Source of the DNA: Verpa conica
Taxonomy: Eukaryota > Ascomycota > Pezizomycetes > Pezizales > Morchellaceae
NCBI GenBank assembly: GCA_033030425.1
Contig: JAUFSD010000003.1
Location: 124,001-188,000 of the forward strand
Direction: 5' to 3'
DNA: 64,000 nt
Made by a program: the position numbers and the translations under genes. Of this stretch, positions 50,337 through 60,800 are shown one piece after another (within the stretch, counting starts at the first letter, position 1; the number at the start of each line of letters is the position of its first letter). Below the pieces are notes generated by a model. It did not search any database, was not told where the DNA came from, and saw only the letters and a program-made list of their open reading frames with translations.

Positions 50337-53300
50337 TTAAAACAACTCAGGTATGTCCTTCCACTCGCCCTTAGCTCTTTGCTCCCAGTAACCATCTCCC
50401 CCAGTTCGAATCTTCCATACTTCTTCATCTGCATACTCCCTCACCTTAACGAACCACTTCGGCTGCCATTGCTCGCCCCTCTCCTCCATCTCTTTCCTAC
50501 GTTGCCTCTGTTTTTCCTCTAAGCGTAGCTTCTCTTCCTCGGCTTCATCCAATCTCCCTTCTTCTACCATCCTCTGATCGGGCCGAAGACGTGTATCAGT
50601 GATAGGAATATGCCCTTCTTCGATGGGTGTGATCTCATTTAACGTAGCCGTAAAACGGGTAAACCCATAACGTGTATTTGGCGCATCTACAAGTTCACCT
50701 ACGCTCCAGATGACTTTATTTTCCGGCTGTAGGACGAGTTCCTCCGTCCATTTCCCAGTTAGGGATAGTGGGTGAGGCTCTCCATCAACGTCGAAAGCCT
50801 GAATAGTGACCTCTTCACTTCTCCCAGCAAACATCCCTTTATTCGCTTTGAAGGTAACAGTAGCCTTCTCGCCAGTATTTTCGTGATGAATCGTCATAGT
50901 GCCAACAGGCTCGACGTATTTCTCTCCTGCGATTATATTACGGAGGAAGCTCGTTGCAATTGTCCAAGAGTAGGAGTCCCCGGTGCTAGGGAAGTGGACA
51001 CGCACCCGGCCGGAGGTATTAAGTTCAGCAGATTTACCCCAAAACTTTTGAGTTGGCATTGGAGATTGTGTAAATGTCCATAATTGGGATTCAGCATGAC
51101 AGGCCATAATTACTGGGCGGTGGGAGACTTTTTCAGAGATGAAACGGAAGCCTGGGAATGGAACGAATTAGTTTGTACACATTTTAATGATAAGAAGTCA
51201 TATACCTTTATCTTCTCGAACCAATTCATAAGTCTCTCCTAACATTGGATTAAATGGTTTCCGAATCGTACGATCCTTTACCCTACTATTAGAGAACGAG
51301 CTTGTCGCAAATGCCGCGACATATAATAACTTCTCCCCACGCTCTTTAGGCATATCCACGGCCTGATCTAGCAGCTCCGAATATTCCAACTGTTCCGAGA
51401 GTCTCTGTAAAAGACTTGTGGGTTCATTCGCGGACACAGGCATGGCAATTGTCGATAGATCCTTGCCCACATTTTTCCTCAAAAATCCAATCAAGCTTGG
51501 AGGCATCACCGTCGGAGGAGGGACCAACTCTCGCCTCTGGACTGGATCCCAGGGCAGCGGCTTTAAATTCCTAACACCACCTTCCTCTACAACCTCATCG
51601 GCACCCTGGTCTAATTTCTCACCACCTCTTCTATCCTTTTCATCAAAACTATCATCTTCCGCATCACTCTCGTCGTCATCTGTGGCCGCCCCATCATCTG
51701 GTGCCTCATTTTCGTCCTCATCATTCAGCATTACGACTTTCCCACGTTCTGCTTCATTCAGGGCATCCTCTGCATCGAAAAACTCGTCTGACCCATCAGA
51801 TTCTATACTCATTCTAGACACTCTCTTAGATAATCTGTGTGTCATCGGCGATGGTGCTCGCTGCTGTATAGTTGACATGCGATGCTGATATCTCCGCTGC
51901 TTGTTCTCGGCTACCAATCGTGAAAAGTCTTCAACAACAGAGTCCAATCCAGATAGCACCTCATTAAGATGCATGTGCATAATCTCCCCCCGTTGTAAAG
52001 CTTCAGGTCCTCCATTCGGAACTGCAGTAGCCATTGCGGAACCTGCGATGGTGGCGGCGGCAACCACAGACTTACTTCTACCTGCATCTCGGGGGTGTAA
52101 ACTAGCTGCACTGGACGTTACTGGGCCCCCACTAGGTTTCCGTTTCCAAAAGGGCATACGGCGTTCCTCCATTTGTGATGACATAATAGAAGCTCCCGAA
52201 CTACTCAGGTCCCCACCGGATGTACTAGGCCGGGATGGTACAGGCTCAGGAGCTGTCGCAAGCCTCCGCACAGCGTCCCGTATCCCTGCAACCCGCCCCA
52301 CTAAAGCTTCCACGCCTGCCCATCCCCGGTCCTCCAGTTGTTTCTGAGGAATAGAATCCACCTGCTGTGGTTGCAGTGGTGGCACAGTATCCTCATAACC
52401 AGTTGTGCCAGCCTTTAGTGCCTGCTGCGTAGCTCTTTCCAATGCTGTCTTCCACCTTTCCCAGTCCTGTTCGTCATTTGCCCTTAGGTGCCAGACCTCC
52501 GCACCAGAGTCAATGCAAATTTCTTTATCATGCTGGTTTGCGCTTGTGACTGCTAATGAGAGGGGTATCGCGCCACGTAGGGTCGAAGATTCCGGGTTCA
52601 GGTAATATGACAGGGTTGATGAGGTGAAATCAAGTGAGAAGAATCGGCGAGCATAGCCTTGATGCCTCTTACGCTTTCGCTTTTTAAGAACTCCGGTTAA
52701 GAAACCCCCATTTGTTGCCCCATAAAAGTTGTCATCGCGGGGCTGCTGAAGAATAGACATAGTCTCGACCGATGCATTAGAGCCAAGCATAAGGGACGGC
52801 TGGTTATTTAGTGAAAGGGACGTTGTGGACATCATCGCGGGGTTAGAATCATAGTGATGGAGCGCATGGGAAGCTGGGGGTGCGGTATTCGAGGGATATG
52901 TTAAAAGCACAAGAGTCGCTTGTTTCGCGATCTGCTTCGAGAAAGTATTATCGAACACCTATGCATATCCCCCAAGCATTGTTAGTTCCAGCTACCCACC
53001 GAGTATATATCCCTAAGACCGGTGAACGTACAAGTGCAAACATTCCACCTTCTTTCACTGCGTAAGTACCAGTAGTAACCTTCTCCGCCTCGCATTTCCC
53101 ATGCCAGTAAACATCCAGCAGCCCAGCCGCGTGAAGTCTTTCGATACAATCACCTTCATTACTTTTTGCCCTTGAGCCAGATGGTCTGCGCTCCTTAGTC
53201 GAGATGGAAGTCTCGTCAGAACGCGCAGTTGAGGGCGGTTGCAATGATGATGACGAATTATGACCCCCAGCTGTTGGGTGTTTAAAAATTCCGAAGTTCC

Positions 53301-53569
53301 TAAGTTCCCCATATGTTAGATGAGGGTGTTGGGTGGGGGGGGGACAGCGGGGGTGTTGGTAGTGGGAACGACTAACAGTGATTTCTTTGAGGGATGAACG
53401 CTCCAAGAGATTGTATAATTTTTCGGACATTCTACCCAACGAATAAAATAGGACTGAAATCACCACGAGAGTATCAGTAACGTGTTATCTCGAGGGTTGA
53501 GAGAGAGGGGGGGGAGGCATTAGTTGACAAACACACCTTGCTAGGGACTTCCAACTGTTCCATAGCCAT
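50337..53569 (-). CDS. OSH3: oxysterol-binding protein homologue, OSH3 type
   Basis: Lipid-transfer protein of ER-plasma membrane contact sites. Exons 53569-53537, 53453-53377, 53299-53032, 52958-51206, 51151-50337 encode 981 residues. GOLD-like N-terminus: MAMEQLEVPSK-SYFIRWVECPK, HPSKKSLNFGIFKHPTAG and YAVKEGGMFALVFDNTFSKQ, each pieced across exons as in Osh3. PH domain at about 211-306 (GFLTGVLKKRKRKRHQGYAR to WERWKTALERA). FFAT motif EFFDAED at 518-524 after an acidic tract, for VAP (Scs2) binding. Oxysterol-binding domain from about 600: LVPPPTVMPP, KPFNPMLGETYE, and EKVSHRPVIMACHAES where the family fingerprint is EQVSHHPP. A basic Glu/Arg-rich helix and WFVKVRE near the end. GT-AG introns throughout. 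Confidence 0.93.
51765..51785 (-). other. FFAT motif in OSH3
   Basis: EFFDAED matches the consensus EFFDAxE, preceded by Glu/Asp/Ser residues (ESDGSD) as required of FFAT motifs. It predicts tethering to the ER through VAP proteins, as in yeast Osh3. Confidence 0.8.
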
Positions 53570-55501
53570 CCTGAGTTTAGGTTGCCTTCAACGGCTAATG
53601 GTATGTATGAATAGTGTTATTTAGGTAGATGAGATAGATTCTGTAATGATAACGAAGAAATGCAGATAGGTACAGAGGGAGGAAAAGAAGAGGACGCGAA
53701 AGATGATGGGGAAGGGACAAATCGGATTGATGGATTTCGTGTTCGTGTCTGGCTCGGTCTGTGCCGTGGCCGAAAATAATGCACTTACTGATACAGCTGC
53801 GCCGTTGCGGGATGCGGCTGAATATGTATAATCTATGCTAGAGGCTCAGTAGATAGCTATTTTTTTTTTACATATCACACACACACAAATGTACGGTCAG
53901 ACACCTGATAGTAGCTGGTGGTTATGACCGTGATGGTTTCCTACGTATGATAGAGTCGTAACCCCCCGAACTCCCCTCCGCTTATAATTTATTTGTGAAC
54001 GTCAGCGTGTCAGATCATCCTGGGGATTTATTCCTAGTCTGTCCGCTCATCAAGTCTTCCAACAAAATCACCAGGGCAGATCCTGGTCGAGAGAATTCAG
54101 TGCACTGATAATCATAGGATCTCTTCTCCAGTTGACCGGGAAAGTGCCACCACCCATAAAAGGGCACAGTTGATCACTTGGTTTTATGGTATTCACTGCT
54201 GACGATGCTATGAAAAAGAGACCCTGTTTGCTATTGCTTGTGCAGAGTTCGCGAGAGGCTAAAACCTCTAACAGGTCGATCTGCTCGCTAGTGAGGTCGG
54301 GCCGGGTCGACTAAGAAATTAAGGTGAGACGCTAACTCCCTATGTGCCCAGATCCTCGGGGTATCGGGGCGCAGCTCTCTTCAGTGATAAAATGCCAGAT
54401 CTGTAGTATTAGTTAGGATATTTAGTAAGTATTTGTCGAGGTAAATATTTGCCTAAAATTACCGAGCAGTACGCCATTCTATTGGTCCCTCTACCCGGCT
54501 TCGTATTCTTATTCTCGATCATAAGGCCCAGATAACTCAGACTCACAGCCCTATGATCATGGATCAGGAGATAAAGCTATAAAATCAGTAAAACATACTA
54601 AGGAGATATTACCCGAGCCTAAACACCAGTGCTACATGTAGGTCCCACAAACTAGTCATGACTCAACAGTACAGGTGGTATCACTGTGTACGGAGATAAA
54701 ACGGTTGTATTACAAGATTACAAACTCAGAGACATTAGTACTCCACAGTCATACGTACATGTATCATTGTGTTCCACAAAATGGTAACACAATCACAGTA
54801 TATCACTCGATAAATATTTAACTATAAGTGTGCGACATAACTCTAGTTGGTTCCACTTGGGGGATAGAGCCAGGGTATCTTTTTTCAAGCGCTTAATTTA
54901 GTGGCTATTTAATTTTGTTCATTTAGAAAATATACACTGATGTGCGTCACACAAGGAAGTCAGCAGTACACACTGGAGAAAGTAGGATTTTATGGGGGGA
55001 AAAGGTCGCGGGGCTTCTCTATCATTGTAAGCTAGCCATAAAATTCACCCCACGTTTTATCTAATCCGAGACAGTTCTCATCACTTACATGTACCTTTAG
55101 CAGCCTGTACAATAGCTCTACAGTATTTTAGGGAGAATATTACTCTATGCTACAGGTGCTACCCTTACAGTGTTCTACTATTATAATCCTAGAAATTTTC
55201 TTGTATGATTTTTAATAGTACTAATAATCCTCCTAGCCACAGAGTGATTTGACTACCAATTAATATCTCCCACTGTTTTCTTTGCGGGGCTATTCATTTT
55301 TCAGTATCATAGAGTATCACTCGTCTTGTTTTTTTATAGCTTAAGAGGTTACTCTATTATCTCTATTTGATCTATCTATGCCGCGATTATAAATTCTTCG
55401 TTTTGTCCCACTGGTAGACATTTCCTGTGATGAACTAAAGAAGCATTATCACTAAAGGTAGTCCAATAGCCTTGAAACCTCATCTCCATTCTTATCCTTA
55501 T
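53570..55501. other. 1.9-kb spacer upstream of OSH3
   Basis: No gene supported. The part close to 53569 should be the OSH3 promoter. A CACACACACA run lies at about 53877-53888. From about 54000 on the sequence is AT-leaning with TACATGTA-like words and short imperfect palindromes, resembling the other decayed spacers. Confidence 0.5.
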
Positions 55502-56320
55502 CTACCCTACTACTTTCCCCATCCAGATACCCCTCACTCCATTACTAACCATCATCACCTCACCTACTTCTATACTCTCCTTCCTCACCACACCTTCCCT
55601 CACCATCCCCTTCTCTAGTAGCCACCGTCTCGTAGTCCCATTATTCCCTCCTGACTCTAGAGACGGCGTAACCCACGCCTCATCACGCCAGAAATAAACA
55701 CTCGTCATACTCCCCTCCATCACCTCCCCACCTTCATTCCACAGGACCACCTCTGCAGTATCCGTGAGGCTACGGATTCCAGCGCGGAAACGAGCCGCTA
55801 TATAATGGTCTCTTGAGGTAGTTTTGTGAGACGTGAATGGAGAAGCAGGAGTTGGTTCTGTGTCAATATTAATTTTCCAAGTTGGCGGTGACTCGAGGTT
55901 TGAAGGAGAGAGAAGTTTTGTAGGAAATAATGTAGTAAGAAGAATTGGTTGAATTGGAGAATGCTCTACTGTTAGTTTACCATCAGGAGAGAGGAGGGTT
56001 CGGAGCTACGGGATTAGCTTGGGCTTCTCTGTGTCAAGTTTGTAGGGAGGGGGGCTCATGTGTACTCTTGCTGGACATGTCTGTTCCCCCACAGCGTTCT
56101 CACATGCCCGGCGGAATATGTCTAGGTCTTCGAGTGATGCCGTCACGGACTCGGGCCATCCGAAGTAGCGTGCCGCACGGATCATGCGGTCGCGGTGGTA
56201 CGGGAGGAGGTAGAATGGGCATGGGGAGCCGGAAGCAGCGGTGTTTTCGGGGGAGTCCAGGAGCTGCCGGTCATGTCTGAGGGAGGAGAAGAGGGAAAAG
56301 TCTTCCTCTTCGGAAGTCAT
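55502..56320 (-). CDS. ABZ2: aminodeoxychorismate lyase-like class IV aminotransferase
   Basis: PLP enzyme that would convert 4-amino-4-deoxychorismate to p-aminobenzoate and pyruvate for folate synthesis. Exons 56320-56066 and 56005-55502 encode 252 residues. The first exon has FSLFSSLRHD and PYHRDRMIRAARYFGWP (substrate-binding region of the family); the second RLRTLLSPDGKLTV, the PLP-lysine candidate in SHKTTSRDHYIAAR, and the class IV signature VLWNEGGEVMEGSMTSVYF with GTTRRWLLEKGMVREGVV. Reading without splicing meets TAG at the exon boundary; that TAG is the acceptor of a 60-nt intron (donor GTACAC, branch GCTAATC). Other class IV enzymes (branched-chain or D-amino acid) are less likely given the short length. 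Confidence 0.8.
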
Positions 56321-57821
56321 GTTTGTGCTCTATTTTTAGGAAAGGAGAGGTATCTTGGAGTTTGGGCTTTTGAGGAATTGAAGGTTGCAACATGTTTTGT
56401 CTGGACTCGATGAGGGGAAGGTCCCCGCGTCGGATACTCCCGATATAGTCTTCCTGTGGGTGTAAGTTCAGCTTCTATGTAATCACACCGAGTGCCAATC
56501 ACTTATTGTGTCAGTGCACACACCATTAGTGAAGAAAGGGTTGCCGTCGGCGTAGAGTAGAGCATGGCATTTAATTCGATTAGCCGGGGGTATCACTCGG
56601 CCCGAGCAGTCCCTCCGGAATGCCATTTACCGCAGAGCCTCATCTTCAATTCCCTCCTCCTCCCCACATCGGGCCTGCAAATCAAACTAAATCACTTCGA
56701 TCAAGAAATGGGATGCTCACACCACTTTTCTACATTGGGGTCGACGTCACTCATAAAGTGGATGGTATTGCCAGGGATAAGTCGGATAGCTGCATAGTGT
56801 GTAAATGTCCCGACCGTAGGATACATATGTGGGTCGTGTGGAAAGTGAGATTATGGGAACGACGACATATGAGAAAGGGGTGGGGGGAGTATCTACGCTT
56901 CTCTTGTCAAATGAACATTAGACGTGTATATTTGTTTTTTGCCGTTTTATCACTGGCAAATCTAGTCCAGATTGGGGATACATGTACCCTGGATAAAGAA
57001 GCTCTTGGGAACCTCCTAAACAACTGTGCCTACCGACAGAAGGGAGTGCTGGATAGTACGCGCATATACGATACCAGCCACATGCAATCTCCGTTCCTGG
57101 GCCGGGATTCCATCTTGTCTGTGCGGATAACCCTGGAGTGAGCCGTGTCCTGCGTGTTGTGCCTCTTGGGGTCTCTCGGGTCTCTAATTCCTACCTGGGA
57201 GCTCTTGGAAGGTTCCTGGGTTGGCTGCTGGCTGGGGGTGGCAGTGCTTTGTCTCTCTCACTCCACAGCTGTTTATTCAGCGAGCTTCAACCCTCGTGTC
57301 TGTGCCAGGAGAGAGTGTGTGTCGTGTGCGTGTGTGTGTGCGTGGATTATTATTGTCTCCATCTTTTTCTCTCTCCTTTACCATTCAAACATCTGTCCTC
57401 TTCCTGGAATCTTGCTGTATTCTATCTCTCCCTAGTCTTCTTTCTAATTCCCAGCGTGTGGCTTTGTCCGCGTATGTGACGTGAGCAAGGTCAAGGTTCA
57501 GCTACATATACGAGGTTTGGGGGTTGAGAGAGATCGAGAGTGGGCTAATACCCCCCGGGTTTGTTGTCCCAAGTCCGAACTTATTCTTCAGCTTCTCCTC
57601 AGAGTTCTGTTATCTGCTACCCAGCCAGCATACATTCTTCGATATCCCACCTATCTATTATTCACATAAAGCTAATTCCCTCTAAAGTTCCATTTTAGCC
57701 GCCCACATTCGGATCTTCCCAGCAGCTGCTCGGCCATACCCGTCCTCCCCCCCCTTCGGCCCGGCTGGGAGCGAACTGCAATCAACATTCCGATCGACAT
57801 CCCGAGATCGCGGCCTCAACC
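56321..57821. promoter_or_regulatory. divergent region between ABZ2-like and PLD genes
   Basis: 1.5 kb between head-to-head genes. A GT-rich run (about 57308-57343) and a CT-rich stretch (57355-57460) lie within the expected PLD promoter/leader. Open frames here (up to 173 codons at 56620-57141) show no family features and are treated as chance. Confidence 0.45.
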
Positions 57822-60800
57822 ATGGCAACCTCAACCAAACCATCGGATCCCCCTAGGGGGGACGGGAGTATCGATGAGGAGCACCAGAACCGCGCCCTCC
57901 TCGCGCCCATAGTCCTGAACTCCCCAATATCTCCTATGAATATGAATGGGAGTACTTTCCTAGGGGAAGGCCGGAAGAGTCCAAACCCACGTTCAAACCG
58001 CAACTCGGCTATTTCTAACCGCAACTCGACAATCTCACACCGCAGCTCTTTACCGTACCTCGATCCTTCTCCAATGCTCCGGAGTTACTCTACTCCAGGC
58101 GGGATTTCGCCAGATTTCCTGGAAGACATGGAGCCTCCGCCAGTTATTCCTGCAGCTATCGAGGAGGGCGCATCACCGCGACGTTCGCGTCCAAGTTCGC
58201 CCCAGAGTTTACGATGGAGAGACGAGGAGCAGGATGAGGACGACGCACATGGAGGCCCCACAACCCCCAAGCGGCGTGTGTCAGGCGCATCAGAGTCTAC
58301 AACAGAATGGGGCATGTCGCCAGGGGGTGCGAGTTCTATTGGGAGAGGCAATGGCGATGCTGGTCCGTCAACGACAGTCGCACGCGCGCGTAAGCGAGTA
58401 GGGATGCTTTTTAGTGGGTTCGGTGGCGATAATCCTTCCACGACTTCGTTGGAGGGAGACGACGTGGGTTATGATGGGATTGCAACTCCTGGTTCTAGGA
58501 TGAGTGTAAATTACTCAAGGAGGAATGGGCAATCTGGGGATTATTCTACTGGCGATGAAACGGAGACACCGATTGCGGCGAAGAAAACAGGATTTTTTTC
58601 AAAGTTCAAGCATCTAGGACATGGGAGCCATGGAAGGACGCTTTCTGGGTGGACAGTGGATCCAATGGATGATGGTGGATCAGGGATAAATGGACCTCTT
58701 ACACCTGCGCCGTATTCACCAGCGGTTGGTGGTATTCCGGACGAAGATGAAGAATATATGGAAGACCACAGGAGGTCAATGAGCCAGAGCTCAATGGGTA
58801 CAAGAACTGCACCAGGGACACCAAGGATACCATCTGGACCACGACGGAGAGCTACAATCACAAGTGGTACTGAGGAAGTAAGAACTAGAGATCGGGATTC
58901 TAGAGCGAGCTATTCTCGCAGGTCTTCATTTAGGGGGATAACTCGATTTAGTCACAATCGGAGGTCAGTAGACGGCGGTGAGGGTTCAAGTGGGATACCT
59001 CCATCACCTGGGACACCAGGAGGTTATCAGAGTGCTTCAGCGGCCAAATGGAAAGCTCTCAAGGCTGGTATCAGGATGATGGGCCAGCGCAAGAAAGAAG
59101 AGTCAAAGATTGATCGCGAAAAGTCGGCAGAGTTAATGGCAGAGTTGACGGCAGCGACACCAGCCGTAGTCATCTTTGCTAGTATGTTTCAGCGTGATGA
59201 GCACGGGAATAAGCGGATACCAATTCTGCTAGAACAATTGAAAGTCAAGATCTCGGATACAGACAAAAATCCTTCAAAAAGTAGTGGCAGGACACATGCA
59301 GTGTTCAGGATAGAGTTAGAGTATGGATCTGGCCTCACAAGGATGAAGTGGGTTATTTATCGGGAATTCCGTGACTTCTTTAATTTGCACTCGAGATATC
59401 GTCTTGCAGATATTAGCAACACTACCTTCAGCGGCAGAGAAGCACATAAATTGCCAAAATTTCCTCGAGCTACAATTCCATACCTGAGAGGAGTGAGAGG
59501 TCTTGGAAGTGATGATGACTCTGATACCGACGCAGAAGTAAGTGGGGACGGGGCAGCTACTACTACTACTACTACTACTACAACTACTACTACTAGCCCA
59601 GGCAAGAAGCGGCCGAAGCACGTACGCCGCAAGTCTTCTTCCGTCGCAGGTGAGCATCTAAATACCGGGATTGCGACTGGACTTGCAGCAGGGTTGGGAA
59701 CGCTTACAGCACCTATCGGGGGTGCCGGGGGCATTGGTTCAGTACCAACTGCGAATAGGAAGGATGGATTTGCGATAAAGCAAAGACAGCAGTTGGAGGA
59801 GTACCTCCGACGACTTATTCGTATCATGATCTTCCGACCCGATTCCAATAGGCTGTGTAAGTTCCTGGAGTTGTCTGCACTTGGAGTAAGACTTGCAGCA
59901 GAAGGGAGCTATCACGGAAAGGAAGGATATCTCATCATCCGCTCAGCAAAGGGAAGTGATTTCAGAAGGGTTTGGAACCCTGCAACAATGGCGAAACGAC
60001 ATTCTCCCAAATGGTTCTTGGTACGACACAGCTACATTGTGTGTGTTGACTCTCCAGAGGAAATGAACATCTACGATGTCTTCTTGGTAGATTCACAATT
60101 CGAAGTAGATGCGAAAAAATTTCTTCGGAAGAAGCCAAAAGATCTTGCAGTCGCACCGAGCAATCCTGCGCATCCGCAGCACCATAGCCTCACCATCCAG
60201 AATAGCGAGAGACAACTGAAGTTGCTGGCGAAGAATGAAAGACAACTTCAGCAGTTTCATGAAAGTATTATTAGTATGAAGGATAGTACGATCTGGAGCC
60301 AGCCGCAAAGGTTCCAGAGTTTTGCGCCGGTGAGGAGGGGTGTGTTCGCGCAGTGGCTTGTGGATGGTAGAGATTATATGTGGAATGTGAGCAGAGCTAT
60401 CAGTATGGCAAAGGATGTCATCTATATCCATGATTGGTGGTTGTCTCCGGAGTTGGTGGGTTTCTAACCTTCATTGCATTAGTTAAAATTCAGTACTGAT
60501 TGGTATATTTAGTACCTACGCCGTCCTGCTGCCGTCTCACAGAAATGGCGTCTTGATCGTCTCCTCCAAAGGAAAGCCCAAGAGGGTGTCAAGATTTTCG
60601 TCATCGTCTACCGTAACATTGGCGCCGCAGTTCCTATCGATTCTGCTTATACCAAGTACTCACTTCTTGACCTCCACCCTAATGTATTTGTTCAACGCTC
60701 CCCAAATCAAATTCGACAAGCTACTTTCTTCTGGGCCCATCACGAGAAAATTTTGGTCGTGGATCACATGGTTGCCTTTCTAGGAGGTATCGATCTCTGC

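Noticed and set aside
56006..56065. In-frame TAG taken as a nonsense mutation in the ABZ2-like gene
   Set aside because: The TAG is the acceptor of a well-formed 60-nt intron; splicing gives the family sequence RLRTLLS.
56620..57141. 173-codon plus-strand frame
   Set aside because: No motif, sits in a divergent promoter region, composition unlike neighbouring genes.
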